Below, in pieces: positions 43,348 through 52,403 of a stretch of 52,451 nucleotides of DNA. The DNA is from an uncultured Clostridium sp. (lineage in GTDB: Bacteria; Bacillota; Clostridia; Clostridiales; Clostridiaceae), in the NCBI RefSeq assembly GCF_910588715.1, contig NZ_CAJURG010000011.1, forward strand, positions 1-52,451. The letters run 5' to 3'. Under the pieces are notes generated by a model. The model did no database searches. It saw nothing but the letters and a program-made list of their open reading frames with translations, and was not told where the DNA came from. Both the position numbers and the translations under genes were made by a program. How positions within the stretch are numbered: position 1 is the stretch's first letter; every line of letters starts with the position of its first letter.

Positions 43348-44742
43348 ATGGCTGAAAGTAAAATTGGAAAAGTAGTTCAAGTAATTGGACCTGTAGTTGA
43401 TATAAAATTTGATGAAGCTTCTCTACCAAACATATACAATGAAATTAAAATTGATATGGGTGATAGAGAATTAGTTGTAGAAGTTGAGCAACACGTTGGA
43501 GATGATATTGTTAGAGCAATAGCAATGGAATCTACAGATGGATTAAAAAGAGGTATGAAGGCTTTAGATACAGGAAAGCCAATATCAGTACCAGTAGGTA
43601 AAAATGTATTAGGAAGATTATTTAATGTATTAGGAGCTCCTATAGATAATAAAGGTGCTATAGAGTCAGAGGAATCATATCCTATACATAGACCAGCACC
43701 AAGCTTTAAGGAGCAGTCTTTAGAGCCAGAAATGTTTGAAACAGGAATTAAGGTTATAGACTTAATTGCACCGTATCAAAAAGGTGGTAAGATAGGTCTG
43801 TTTGGAGGAGCTGGGGTAGGAAAAACAGTTTTAATCCAAGAATTAATTAATAATATTGCAAAAGAGCATGGTGGACTTTCTGTATTCACAGGGGTGGGAG
43901 AAAGATCAAGAGAAGGTAATGATCTTTATCATGAAATGATTGATTCTGGAGTTATCAATAAAACTGCATTAGTATTTGGACAAATGAATGAATCACCAGG
44001 TGCTAGAATGAGAGTTTCATTAACTGGATTAACTATGGCTGAATACTTTAGAGATCAAGGTCAAGATGTATTATTATTTATAGATAATATATTTAGATTT
44101 ACTCAAGCTGGTTCAGAAGTATCTGCATTATTAGGAAGAATACCATCAGCAGTTGGATATCAACCAACACTTGCAACTGAAATGGGAGCACTTCAAGAAA
44201 GAATTACTTCAACAAAAAATGGATCTATAACATCAGTTCAAGCAGTTTATGTTCCTGCTGATGACTTAACAGACCCAGCACCAGCAACTACATTTACACA
44301 CTTAGATGCTACTACTGTATTATCTAGATCAATTTCAGCATTAGGGATATATCCAGCGGTTGATCCATTAGAATCTTCTTCTAGAATTCTTGATCCAAGA
44401 ATAGTTGGAAAAGAGCATTACGAAGTAGCAACAGAAGTGAAAAATATACTTGAAAGATATACAGAACTGCAAGATATTATTGCAATTTTAGGTGTTGATG
44501 AATTATCTGATGAAGATAAGGCTGTAGTAGCTAGAGCAAGAAGAATTCAAAGATTCTTATCTCAACCATTTACAGTTGCTGAACAATTTACAGGAATGCA
44601 AGGAAGATATGTTCCTGTAAAGGAAACAGTAAGAGGATTTAAAGAAATATTACAAGGGAAATACGATCACTTACCTGAGTCAGCATTCTTATTTGCAGGT
44701 ACAATTGAAGAAGTTATAGAAAAAGCAAATAGTATGAAATAG
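43348..44742 (+). CDS. atpD: F1 ATP synthase subunit beta
   Basis: The 464-aa catalytic subunit with Walker A GGAGVGKT, the catalytic-Glu segment GVGERSREG and the DELSEED region, here DELSDED. It binds ADP and phosphate and makes ATP. Ribosome binding site AAGGAGG; the atpC ribosome binding site overlaps its stop. Confidence 0.98.
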   Translation: MAESKIGKVVQVIGPVVDIKFDEASLPNIYNEIKIDMGDRELVVEVEQHVGDDIVRAIAMESTDGLKRGMKALDTGKPISVPVGKNVLGRLFNVLGAPIDNKGAIESEESYPIHRPAPSFKEQSLEPEMFETGIKVIDLIAPYQKGGKIGLFGGAGVGKTVLIQELINNIAKEHGGLSVFTGVGERSREGNDLYHEMIDSGVINKTALVFGQMNESPGARMRVSLTGLTMAEYFRDQGQDVLLFIDNIFRFTQAGSEVSALLGRIPSAVGYQPTLATEMGALQERITSTKNGSITSVQAVYVPADDLTDPAPATTFTHLDATTVLSRSISALGIYPAVDPLESSSRILDPRIVGKEHYEVATEVKNILERYTELQDIIAILGVDELSDEDKAVVARARRIQRFLSQPFTVAEQFTGMQGRYVPVKETVRGFKEILQGKYDHLPESAFLFAGTIEEVIEKANSMK

Positions 44743-44753
44743 GAGATGTGTTT

Positions 44754-45152
44754 ATGGGAAAATTAATAAAACTTAATATCGTATCTCCAGGGCGTGAAGT
44801 ATTAACGGAAGAAGTAGTTAGTTTATCAACAACTGAACCTGATGGTAAAATAGAAGTTTTAGCAAATTACGCCCCAACTATAATAGCAACTATACCAACA
44901 GTATCCACGTATACTACTATTGATGGAAATAAGAAAAATTTATTTACATCATCAGGAATTGTTTATATTAAGGATAATATAATTAACTTTTGCTGTGATT
45001 CTTTTAATTTTCCAGAAGAGATTGATAAAAATCGTGCTAAGGAATCTCTTAAGAGAGCTCAAGGAAGATTAAATAGCAAAGAAAGTAATATAGATATAGA
45101 AAGGGCTAAGAAGGCAGAAGCAAGAGCTAAAGCTAGATTAGAGTTAAAATAA
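44754..45152 (+). CDS. atpC: F1 ATP synthase subunit epsilon
   Basis: The 132-aa epsilon subunit regulates F1 rotation. It has an N-terminal beta-sandwich (LIKLNIVSPGREVLTEEV) and a C-terminal two-helix part. GTG 44748 opens the ORF, but ATG 44754 has AGGAGAT in front and fits the family. It is the last gene of the operon. Confidence 0.95.
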   Translation: MGKLIKLNIVSPGREVLTEEVVSLSTTEPDGKIEVLANYAPTIIATIPTVSTYTTIDGNKKNLFTSSGIVYIKDNIINFCCDSFNFPEEIDKNRAKESLKRAQGRLNSKESNIDIERAKKAEARAKARLELK

Positions 45153-45187
45153 GGAAGTCACAAATAAGTGACTTCCTTATTTTTTTA
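45148..45187 (+). terminator. Terminator of the atp operon
   Basis: A perfect 14-bp stem (45148-45161 with 45168-45181), 6-nt loop and a T-run to 45187. It overlaps the atpC stop. Confidence 0.9.
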
Positions 45188-45393
45188 TAAAGTTAAAAAT
45201 ATAATGTTATATATAGGCGAATATAGTAGAGGATCATAAAATTTTAAGAGGAAAATGCACTATTATAGCAGTTTTATAATATATTATATTATGAATTTAA
45301 CTTATGATAAATCTAACACTAAATTTATAGTTCTATTGTATAAAAATATATAGTTTGGACAATAATTTTAGAGGAAAGGACGGGGATTACAAT

Positions 45394-46041
45394 ATGAAGA
45401 AGGGAAAGTTATTTTTTGTATTTCTTTTAATCTTTTCTCTATTAATTATTAATGGAAAAGAATATGAGTGCGTAGGTAAAAGTAGTTTATTTAATGAAGT
45501 TGAAAGATATATATTAAATGAGTATGAATTTATAAATAATGGAATAAAGCTAGAATATACAATAAAAGACGATATAAATAGTGAATTAGAAAGAATTTTT
45601 AATGTTTTTAAAGGAAATGGTAATTTTCAAATAAAAAGGGGAGAAAATTATATCCATTCAGAAAATAATAATATTAACTATGAGGTTAATATTTATAATT
45701 ATAATGAATTAACAAAAGTTGAAGTAGTAGTTATAAATAATAACAAAACATTAACTGAAGATTATTTAAAGTCATTAGCTAAAGAAATTAGAAATATTAA
45801 TTTTATAGATGAGAGGTATTTTTCATTTATAAAGGGTAAGCTAGATATAGAAGGAAAGGAAGCATTTAAGGATTTAGAAAATAAATTAAAAATAAAAGTT
45901 AGTGAAAGTTTAGATATAAATAATGGCGTTGTAGCTAAAGCGTCAATGATGGATGGAACAGATATAAACATTGGACAAATTACTTACGATTCTGGATCGT
46001 ATTTAATTATAGGAACTCCGATAATTTTCGTAACATACTAA
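45394..46041 (+). CDS. YwmB-like (TATA-box-binding-fold, DUF1779) exported protein
   Basis: A 215-aa protein with an N-terminal signal peptide (about 1-22: KKGKLFFVFLLIFSLLIING) and a YwmB-like domain. The family function is unknown, but the gene sits before murA and spoIID in Bacillus (ywmB-murAA-spoIID) and here too. The ORF opens at TTG 45355; ATG 45394 behind GACGGGGA gives a proper signal peptide. It is 20 nt from murA, so they may be co-transcribed. Confidence 0.83.
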   Translation: MKKGKLFFVFLLIFSLLIINGKEYECVGKSSLFNEVERYILNEYEFINNGIKLEYTIKDDINSELERIFNVFKGNGNFQIKRGENYIHSENNNINYEVNIYNYNELTKVEVVVINNNKTLTEDYLKSLAKEIRNINFIDERYFSFIKGKLDIEGKEAFKDLENKLKIKVSESLDINNGVVAKASMMDGTDINIGQITYDSGSYLIIGTPIIFVTY

Positions 46042-46061
46042 AAATAAATATGGAGGATAAT

Positions 46062-47324
46062 ATGGAAAAAATTATAGTTAGAGGTGGAAGGAAGCTTCAT
46101 GGTGAAGTTGATATAAGTGTTGCAAAGAACTCAGTATTACCTATAATTGTTGCAACTATTTTAAATCCAACAGAGATAATTTTAAGAAAAGTACCTATGT
46201 TAGAAGATGTAACAGTTTTGATAAATTTATTAAGAGAATTAAATTGTGAAGTTAAGTTTTCACCAATAACAGGCGATTTAAAAATAAATACTTTAAATTT
46301 AAAGGAAATAGAAGCAAATAATGAATTAATACGTAAGATGAGAGCATCATTTTTAGTAATTGGACCAATGTTAGCTAGATTTGGAAGATGTAAAATATCA
46401 ATGCCTGGAGGATGTAATATAGGAAGTAGACCAGTGGACCTTCATTTAAAAGGGTTTAAGTCATTAGGGATAGATTCAGAAATAGGATATGGATATGTTG
46501 AGGCTAAAATAAAAGATTTACATGGAAGTAGAATATATTTAGATTTCCCTTCTGTAGGTGCTACTGAAAATATTATGATGACTTCTGTTTTTGCACCAGG
46601 AGTTACAATTATAGAAAATGCTGCTGAAGAACCAGAAATATGGGATTTAGCAAGATTTTTAAATAGTATGGGTGCTAAAATTGAAGGAGCAGGATATGGA
46701 AGAATAACTATACATGGTGTATCAGAATTAAAACAACCAGAACCATTTACACCTATTTTTGATAGAATTGAAGCTGGAACATTTATGGTTGCAGCAGGAA
46801 TAACAAACAGTAAAATAACTATTAATGGAGTTAATGAAGAACATTTGATGCCAACTATTGAAAAGCTAAAGGAATGTGGTGTACATTGTAAGATTAATGG
46901 AGAAAAGATGATAGTAGACGGAACTGGAGAGAAAAAACCAGTAGATATAAAAACAATGCCTTATCCAGGATTTCCAACAGATATGCAAGCTCAAATGATG
47001 GCATTATTATCAGTTACTAAAGGAGCAAGCGTAATAACTGAAACTGTATTTGAAAATAGGTTTATGCATGTTGGAGAACTTGGTAGGATGGGCGCAAATA
47101 TTAAAATTGATGGAAGAATTGCAATTATTGATGGTGTAGAAAATCTTACTGGATGCCAAGTAAAGGCTACTGATTTAAGAGCAGGAGCAGCAATGATTTT
47201 AGCTGGATTAGTTGCTAGTGGAGAAACAGAAATAGGAGAAGTCTATCATATAGATAGGGGTTATACTAATATAGAAGATAAATTCAGAAAGTTAGGAGCA
47301 GAAATCTATAGAACTTATAAATAA
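46062..47324 (+). CDS. murA: UDP-N-acetylglucosamine 1-carboxyvinyltransferase
   Basis: First committed step of peptidoglycan synthesis. The 420-aa EPSP-like fold has the Lys in VAKNSVLPI near residue 22 and the fosfomycin-target Cys118 in MPGGCNIGSRPVD, so fosfomycin sensitivity at this enzyme is expected from the active site. ATG 46062 with TGGAGGA is preferred over the upstream in-frame start at 46050. Confidence 0.97.
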   Translation: MEKIIVRGGRKLHGEVDISVAKNSVLPIIVATILNPTEIILRKVPMLEDVTVLINLLRELNCEVKFSPITGDLKINTLNLKEIEANNELIRKMRASFLVIGPMLARFGRCKISMPGGCNIGSRPVDLHLKGFKSLGIDSEIGYGYVEAKIKDLHGSRIYLDFPSVGATENIMMTSVFAPGVTIIENAAEEPEIWDLARFLNSMGAKIEGAGYGRITIHGVSELKQPEPFTPIFDRIEAGTFMVAAGITNSKITINGVNEEHLMPTIEKLKECGVHCKINGEKMIVDGTGEKKPVDIKTMPYPGFPTDMQAQMMALLSVTKGASVITETVFENRFMHVGELGRMGANIKIDGRIAIIDGVENLTGCQVKATDLRAGAAMILAGLVASGETEIGEVYHIDRGYTNIEDKFRKLGAEIYRTYK

Positions 47325-47328
47325 TACT

Positions 47329-47358
47329 TAGGAGCCATTTTTGGCTCCTAAATTTTTT
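47329..47358 (+). terminator. Terminator of murA
   Basis: A perfect 9-bp stem (47329-47337 with 47342-47350), TTTT loop and a T-run after two As. It separates murA from the sporulation gene spoIID. Confidence 0.87.
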
Positions 47359-47455
47359 ATAATTAAACTTTGGTTAAATTAACTGCTGTAAATAAGAGGT
47401 ATTGTTTTACAGATTAAAACATATATATAGATGTAACCTATTTATAGGAGGAATT

Positions 47456-48616
47456 ATGAAGAGAAAAAGTTACGGCAGTATAAAAGAAATAAAACTATTA
47501 TTTTATACAACTATATTAATAATTTTATTTATGATAATTATTCCAATTATGTCTATAGGGATAAAATTTAATTTAAAAAACAATAAGGATATAAAGGTTA
47601 ATGAAAATATAGAGAAGCAATCTAATGAAACTACTGAGGATAAAGATAAGGAAAATATTAATGAAGGAGCTAAAAAAGAAGATATTATTGATGAAAAAAC
47701 TGAAGAAACAGAAGCTGTAGCTTCTAATAATGTTGTTAAGGAGATATATGTTGATGGAACTGAGAATGTAAAAGTTTATAGAACATTACAGAATAAAATA
47801 GATGAAATAGATTTAGAAGAGTATATATGTGGTGTAATTGCTAATGAAATGCAGGTAAGCTTTGAAGAAGAAGCATTAAAAGCACAGGCTATAGTTAGTA
47901 GAACATATTTAGCTAGTAAAAAAATAAAAAAGTGTCTTATTGCTAATGAAGGTGATATATGTGATTCAAGTCATTGTCAAATATATTCATCTAAAGAAGA
48001 GTTAATTAATAAGTGGGGAGAAGAAAATGGAGAAAAATATTGGAACAAGATAAAATCAGCGGTAGATGCTACGAAAGGAATGGTTTTAACTTATAAAGAT
48101 GAACTAGTTATGAGTCCGATGTTTTTTGATATAAGCTCTGGTGCTACTGAATCAGCAGTTGATATGTCATTAGGAAATATACCGTATCTTATATCAGTTG
48201 AAAGCTTAGGTGAAGAGGAATCCCCTAAGTATAAAACTAAAAAAGAAATGACTTTAAGTGATTTAGTTTTAGCAATAAATTCTAAGTATCCTAAGTCAGG
48301 AATAAATAAATCTAATTTAAGTTCTAAATTAAAAATAATTAATAGAAGTAAAACTGGAGGAGTTATTAAAATATCTATTGGTAATGATGAAATAAGTGGT
48401 ATTGATTTTAAAGTTATGGCAGGATTAAATTCAACTAATTTTACATACTCAATAAATGAAAATACTATTGTATTTGAGTGCACGGGATATGGAGATGGAG
48501 TAGGAATGAGTAAATTTGGTGCAAATATTATGGCTAAAAGTGGTAAGTTATATGATGAAATATTAAAGCATTATTATACTGGGACAAATATAGGAAGTTT
48601 GAAATTTAATAAATAG
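47456..48616 (+). CDS. spoIID: Stage II sporulation protein D
   Basis: SpoIID is a lytic transglycosylase of the mother-cell membrane that drives engulfment with SpoIIP and SpoIIM. The 386-aa protein has one N-terminal membrane segment (about 10-36), a charged linker and the SpoIID domain with the catalytic Glu131 in IANEMQVSF, then GMVLTYKDE and the C-terminal GYGDGVGMSKFGA. Cysteines in NEGDICDSSHCQ resemble the metal-binding cysteines of clostridial SpoIID. The ORF opens at 47402; ATG 47456 with ATAGGAGGA is preferred. Confidence 0.95.
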   Translation: MKRKSYGSIKEIKLLFYTTILIILFMIIIPIMSIGIKFNLKNNKDIKVNENIEKQSNETTEDKDKENINEGAKKEDIIDEKTEETEAVASNNVVKEIYVDGTENVKVYRTLQNKIDEIDLEEYICGVIANEMQVSFEEEALKAQAIVSRTYLASKKIKKCLIANEGDICDSSHCQIYSSKEELINKWGEENGEKYWNKIKSAVDATKGMVLTYKDELVMSPMFFDISSGATESAVDMSLGNIPYLISVESLGEEESPKYKTKKEMTLSDLVLAINSKYPKSGINKSNLSSKLKIINRSKTGGVIKISIGNDEISGIDFKVMAGLNSTNFTYSINENTIVFECTGYGDGVGMSKFGANIMAKSGKLYDEILKHYYTGTNIGSLKFNK

Positions 48617-48632
48617 ATTAATAAAAAATGTT

Positions 48633-48680
48633 AAAAACAAGAAGAGAATCTTTCAAAAGAGTCTCTTTTTGTTTTTTTTT
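48633..48680 (+). terminator. Terminator of spoIID
   Basis: A 15-bp stem (48633-48647 with 48662-48676, one G-U) with the T-run inside and after the right arm. Confidence 0.83.
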
Positions 48681-48763
48681 GTATAAATTTGACGTATAAA
48701 ATTTAATATTCAAGTGAATTAATTTACTTTTACGGGCAAGAATACAAGACAGGAGGTGTTGAA

Positions 48764-49603
48764 ATGGACCAAAACAAAAAAAATAAAGTAAAGGACTTTT
48801 TTAGAAGGGAGGGCTTTTACGTAGTATTATTTGTTTGCCTATGCTTAGTAGCAACTGTAGCAGCGTTTACAGTTAGAAAGAATTCAATTTCTAAGGAGCA
48901 AAATAAGGTAAACAATGAATTATCTTTAAATGAGGCAGAGGATAACATTTCTTCAAAAACAGATTCTAACTTTAATAAGCAAAATGCTGAAAGAGTAGAA
49001 AATAATGATGAATTAGCCAATAATAATGAGGAAAATTTATCTGAACCAGAAGTTGCAAATGTAGATGATGAAGTAGCAAATAATGAAAATCAAGGTACAG
49101 AAGTTGCTGAAAATCAAACTACAGAAGTTACAGAAGAAGAAACTGCAGATGTTTCAGCAGGAACAGATACAGAAGTAGTTTTATCATTACCTATAGATGG
49201 AAATATTGCTATTTCAAGAGAATTTGGAAAAATGATTAGAACTTACTCAGATGAAAATAGAAGTGAAGATACATCAAGAAGAGGTATTGATATTAATGCT
49301 TCAGTTGGTACTGTAGTTAAAGCAGCAGCTGAGGGAAAGGTTGAAGAAGTATCAAGTAACACTACTGATGGTACTTATGTTGTTATCGCACATGCAAATG
49401 GATTAAAAACAAAATATACAAACTTAAGTGAAGAAGTTAAGGTTGCTGTTGAAGATGTTGTTAATGCTGGAACTGAAATAGGTACAGTTGGTAATACTTC
49501 AGGTATATTTACATCAAAAGTTTGCGGTGATGTATTAAATGTTCAAGTACAAGATGCAAATGGAAATGATGTTAATCCTAGTTCATATTTTAACTTTAAG
49601 TAA
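48764..49603 (+). CDS. spoIIQ: SpoIIQ-like M23/LytM protein with degenerate metal site
   Basis: SpoIIQ sits in the forespore membrane and binds SpoIIIAH to make the engulfment channel. The 279-aa protein has a short cytoplasmic tail, a membrane helix at about 17-36, an acidic low-complexity linker and a LytM domain at about 140-279. Zinc-ligand positions are mostly lost: HxxxD is Arg172...Asp176 and the HLH motif is V257-L-N259, so no peptidase activity is expected. Some other SpoIIQ proteins are also degenerate, whereas the C. difficile one keeps its zinc. Position between spoIID and spoIIID supports the name. GTATA at 48694 might be a sigma-F -35, without a clear -10. Confidence 0.83.
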   Translation: MDQNKKNKVKDFFRREGFYVVLFVCLCLVATVAAFTVRKNSISKEQNKVNNELSLNEAEDNISSKTDSNFNKQNAERVENNDELANNNEENLSEPEVANVDDEVANNENQGTEVAENQTTEVTEEETADVSAGTDTEVVLSLPIDGNIAISREFGKMIRTYSDENRSEDTSRRGIDINASVGTVVKAAAEGKVEEVSSNTTDGTYVVIAHANGLKTKYTNLSEEVKVAVEDVVNAGTEIGTVGNTSGIFTSKVCGDVLNVQVQDANGNDVNPSSYFNFK

Positions 49604-49607
49604 TTGT

Positions 49608-49643
49608 TTTAAGTATCAACCATTTTTATGGTTGATACTTAAA
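49608..49643 (+). repeat. Strong hairpin after spoIIQ without T-run
   Basis: A perfect 16-bp stem (49608-49623 with 49628-49643), TTTT loop. It is followed by As, so it is not a classical terminator; it may end the spoIIQ mRNA or protect it. Confidence 0.55.
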
Positions 49644-49730
49644 AAATATTTAGTACTTATTTTTATGTAAATTTTATGAATGTTTTTTTGTATTAAGTAA
49701 ATAATAAATAGAAGTTAAGGAGGGAGAATT

Positions 49731-49985
49731 TTGAAGGATTATATTGAAGAAAGAGTTTTAGAGGTTGCACAATATATAATTGATTCAAAAGCTACAATAA
49801 GAAAAACAGCCAAAGTATTTGGTGTAAGTAAAAGTACTATTCATAAGGATATGACTGAAAGACTACCTAAGATTAATCCATCTATAGCAGAACAAACACA
49901 TTTAATATTAGAACTAAATAAATCAGAAAGACATATAAGAGGTGGAGAAGCTACAAAAATGAAATATAAAGAAAATGAAATATAA
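49731..49985 (+). CDS. spoIIID: Stage III sporulation transcription regulator SpoIIID
   Basis: An 84-aa helix-turn-helix protein that modulates sigma-E genes in the mother cell and allows sigK expression. The sequence ERVLEVAQYIIDSKATIR and the HTH region (VFGVSKSTIHKDMTERL) are typical. The start is TTG at 49731 behind GGAGGGAG. It precedes an mreB/mbl gene as in Bacillus. Confidence 0.96.
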   Translation: MKDYIEERVLEVAQYIIDSKATIRKTAKVFGVSKSTIHKDMTERLPKINPSIAEQTHLILELNKSERHIRGGEATKMKYKENEI

Positions 49986-50087
49986 AACCATTGAATGATA
50001 AATTCATTACATATATAATTGTATTAGGAATAAATTTGTAGAAAAAGCAATTATTTTGAAATTATTATATATCTAGGAGTGAATTAA

Positions 50088-51122
50088 ATGTGGTTTTGGA
50101 GAAGAGGTAGTGATTTAGGAATAGACCTAGGAACAGCAACTGTACTTGTATATGTTAAAGGTAAGGGAATTTTATTAAAAGAACCATCAGTTGTAGCAAT
50201 TGATAAAAATAATAATAAAGTTCTAGCAGTTGGTGAAGAAGCTAGAAAAATGATTGGTAGAACGCCGGGGAACATAGTTGCAGTTCGTCCATTAAGGGAT
50301 GGTGTAATTTCAGACTATGATATAACAGAAAAAATGCTTAAAGCTTTTATAAAGAAAGCATGTGGAAAAGGACGAGTTAAATCATCAAAGGTAATGGTTT
50401 GTGTACCATCACAGGCAACAGAAGTGGAAAAGAGAGCTGTTGTAGATGCTACAATGAATTCTGGAGCTAAGAAAGTTCATCTTATAGAGGAACCATTAGC
50501 AGCAGCAATTGGTGCTGGATTAGATATAACTAAGCCAGATGGACATATGATAGTTGATATTGGTGGTGGAACAACTGATATAGCTGTAATTTCCTTAGGT
50601 GGAGTAGTTTTAAGAGAGTCAATTAAAATAGCTGGTGATAAATTTGATGAGGCCATCACTAAGTTTGTTAGAAATAAGCATAAAATTTTAATTGGGGAAA
50701 AAACATCAGAGGATTTAAAAGTAACAATAGGTTCGGTATTTAAGGATTCTAGAAATATAACAACTACAATGAAGGGAAGAAATTTAATAACTGGTTTACC
50801 AGATGAAGTAATGATTTCTACTGAGGAATTAAGAAGTGCATTGATGGAACCAGTATCTTTAATAGTTGAAACGGTAAAATCAGTATTAGAAAAAACTCCA
50901 CCAGAGTTATCGTCAGATATAATAGAAAGAGGAATATTAATGACTGGTGGTGGTTCGTTAATCGATGGATTAGACAGGCTTATTGAAGAAAATACTGGTA
51001 TAAAGGTTAGAGTAGCTGAAAATTCAGTTGAAGCTGTTGTAATGGGAACTGGTGAAGTTTTAAATTATATAGATAAATTGGACAACAATATTTCAGGTAG
51101 AGAGATAGAATTAATAAATTAG
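50088..51122 (+). CDS. mreB: MreB/Mbl-family actin-like cell-shape protein
   Basis: A 344-aa bacterial actin that forms membrane-bound filaments guiding wall synthesis. The N-terminus MWFWRRG is an amphipathic membrane-binding end. DLGTATVLVYVKGKGI is the phosphate-1 loop and VDIGGGTTDIAVIS the phosphate-2 loop. The spoIIID neighbour matches the Bacillus spoIIID-mbl pair, so it may be the Mbl-type paralog; no mreC/mreD lies nearby. Ribosome binding site CTAGGAGTG. Confidence 0.93.
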   Translation: MWFWRRGSDLGIDLGTATVLVYVKGKGILLKEPSVVAIDKNNNKVLAVGEEARKMIGRTPGNIVAVRPLRDGVISDYDITEKMLKAFIKKACGKGRVKSSKVMVCVPSQATEVEKRAVVDATMNSGAKKVHLIEEPLAAAIGAGLDITKPDGHMIVDIGGGTTDIAVISLGGVVLRESIKIAGDKFDEAITKFVRNKHKILIGEKTSEDLKVTIGSVFKDSRNITTTMKGRNLITGLPDEVMISTEELRSALMEPVSLIVETVKSVLEKTPPELSSDIIERGILMTGGGSLIDGLDRLIEENTGIKVRVAENSVEAVVMGTGEVLNYIDKLDNNISGREIELIN

Positions 51123-51140
51123 TTATTTTAATATTTTTAT

Positions 51141-51184
51141 TAATAAGTAAAGCTAGAAGTTTATGCTTCTAGCTTTACTTATTA
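51141..51184. terminator. Hairpin between convergent mreB and yyaC
   Basis: A perfect 18-bp stem (51142-51159 with 51166-51183), 6-nt loop, overlapping the yyaC stop. T-runs are poor on both sides, yet its place between convergent genes argues for termination. Confidence 0.65.
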
Positions 51185-51708
51185 ATTATGTTACTTAGAT
51201 AATATGAGTGAATAAGCCCATGAGAAATAACCTTTGCCATTTCAAATACTAAATGAAGCCTTATACTTCTAGAGGTGAAAAATTCAGCTGTATCACTAGA
51301 ATCAATTATACCAATTATTGATGCTGATCCAACGTCAGGAAGGGATTTTCCTACACCCTTTCCAGGGTGTATAGGATAATCACGAGTATGAATTTCTCCT
51401 ATTGATGTTGCAGCACCTAAACATGCATCTATACCTATTATGCAGGCATTTGGATGCAATTTGTTTATTTCTATTAGTTTTTTATCTAAATTTAGTGCAT
51501 GAATGGGGTCTTTTAGAGTACCATATACAGGTAACGGAAAATTATGTTCCTCAAGAAAAGTTCCAACTAGTGGTCCTAAGCAATCGCCAACACATTTATC
51601 AGTGCCAATACAAACTACTATAGTATTAGAGTTAATATATTTTCTCATGAATTCAGCAATTTCATAGTATGCTAAATTTGACTTATAGTTAAATTTTCGT
51701 TTTATCAA
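51175..51708 (-). CDS. yyaC: YyaC-family spore protein (DUF1256, GPR-like fold)
   Basis: A 177-aa protein of the DUF1256 family, made in the forespore in Bacillus and related in fold to the germination protease GPR, but its activity is not established. Hallmarks are VVCIGTDKCVGDCLGPLVG near residue 32, IIGIDACLG and HPGKGVGKSLPDVG. The start is TTG at 51708 behind GGGGTGA. It stands alone on the - strand. Confidence 0.92.
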   Translation of the reverse strand: MIKRKFNYKSNLAYYEIAEFMRKYINSNTIVVCIGTDKCVGDCLGPLVGTFLEEHNFPLPVYGTLKDPIHALNLDKKLIEINKLHPNACIIGIDACLGAATSIGEIHTRDYPIHPGKGVGKSLPDVGSASIIGIIDSSDTAEFFTSRSIRLHLVFEMAKVISHGLIHSYYLSNIINK

Positions 51709-52083
51709 TTAATTCACCCCTATCATGATAATGGATGTAAGAATATCATATATAAAATATATGATTGGAAATTTTATAATATAATTTCTTATGGGAATAA
51801 TATTAAAATATTTTGCAATTATAATATATTTGAATAAGACTATATATGTTACTAAAAGTTATTAGTGTATTTAGTTAATTGATTTTAGTATGTTGATTAT
51901 TTTCTAATATAAAGTGAAAAATGTATTAAAATAGAGAAAATATAAGAAATATATAGATAATTAATGATAAAGGTCATAAAAGGCTTAAAATGGGTGTTGA
52001 TTTAAATAAGAATTAATTATATACTAATCCTTGTCAGTTCGGTAACAACTTAGCGAACGGCAGTAAAGTTATTAATAAGAGAT
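51709..52083. other. Intergenic region upstream of the tRNA repeat
   Basis: About 375 nt without an ORF that has a ribosome binding site. It holds the tRNA promoter (51997-52025) and, in the transcribed leader, a small stem GTTCG (52037-52041) with CGAAC (52054-52058). The rest is AT-rich with no further structure that I can support. Confidence 0.55.
51997..52025 (+). promoter_or_regulatory. Promoter of the tRNA-Tyr/tRNA-Thr operon
   Basis: TTGATT (51997-52002), 17-nt spacer, TATACT (52020-52025). The start is about 55 nt before the first tRNA. Confidence 0.75.
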
Positions 52084-52085
52084 AT

Positions 52086-52170
52086 GGGGGAGTTCCCGAG
52101 TGGCCAAAGGGGGCAGACTGTAAATCTGTTGCGATTCGCTTCGATGGTTCGAATCCGTCCTCCCCCACCA
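52086..52170 (+). tRNA. tRNA-Tyr (GTA)
   Basis: The 7-bp acceptor stem GGGGGAG (52086-52092) pairs with CTCCCCC (52160-52166), then A and encoded CCA. The anticodon GTA is at 52120-52122. A long variable arm (class II) is present. Length 85 nt with CCA. Confidence 0.96.
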
Positions 52171-52205
52171 TTGATAACTTACTTAATAAAATTAAATTAA
52201 ACTAC

Positions 52206-52280
52206 GCTTCATTGGCTCAATGGCAGAGCAGCTGACTTGTAATCAGCAGGTTGTTGGTTCGACTCCGACATGAAGCTCCA
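52206..52280 (+). tRNA. tRNA-Thr (TGT)
   Basis: Acceptor GCTTCAT (52206-52212) pairs with ATGAAGC (52270-52276), then T and encoded CCA. The anticodon stem is GCTGA/TCAGC with loop CTTGTAA, anticodon TGT (52238-52240). Confidence 0.96.
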
Positions 52281-52283
52281 AAT

Positions 52284-52368
52284 GGGGGAGTTCCCGAGTG
52301 GCCAAAGGGGGCAGACTGTAAATCTGTTGCGATTCGCTTCGATGGTTCGAATCCGTCCTCCCCCACCA
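52284..52368 (+). tRNA. tRNA-Tyr (GTA), second copy
   Basis: Identical to the tRNA-Tyr at 52086-52170, including the CCA. Confidence 0.96.
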
Positions 52369-52403
52369 TTGATAACTTACTTAATAAAATTAAATTAAAC
52401 TAC

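Larger units (their letters stand above)
52084..52281 (+). repeat. Tandem repeat unit 1 (tRNA-Tyr + tRNA-Thr)
   Basis: This 198-bp unit holds tRNA-Tyr, a 35-bp spacer and tRNA-Thr. It is repeated base for base from 52282 to the window end (170 bp of the second unit). Confidence 0.95.

Noticed and set aside
48690..48725. Sigma-F promoter for spoIIQ (GTATA at 48694-48698)
   Set aside because: The -35-like pentamer is present, but the sequence about 15 nt later does not match the sigma-F -10 well enough to list as a feature.
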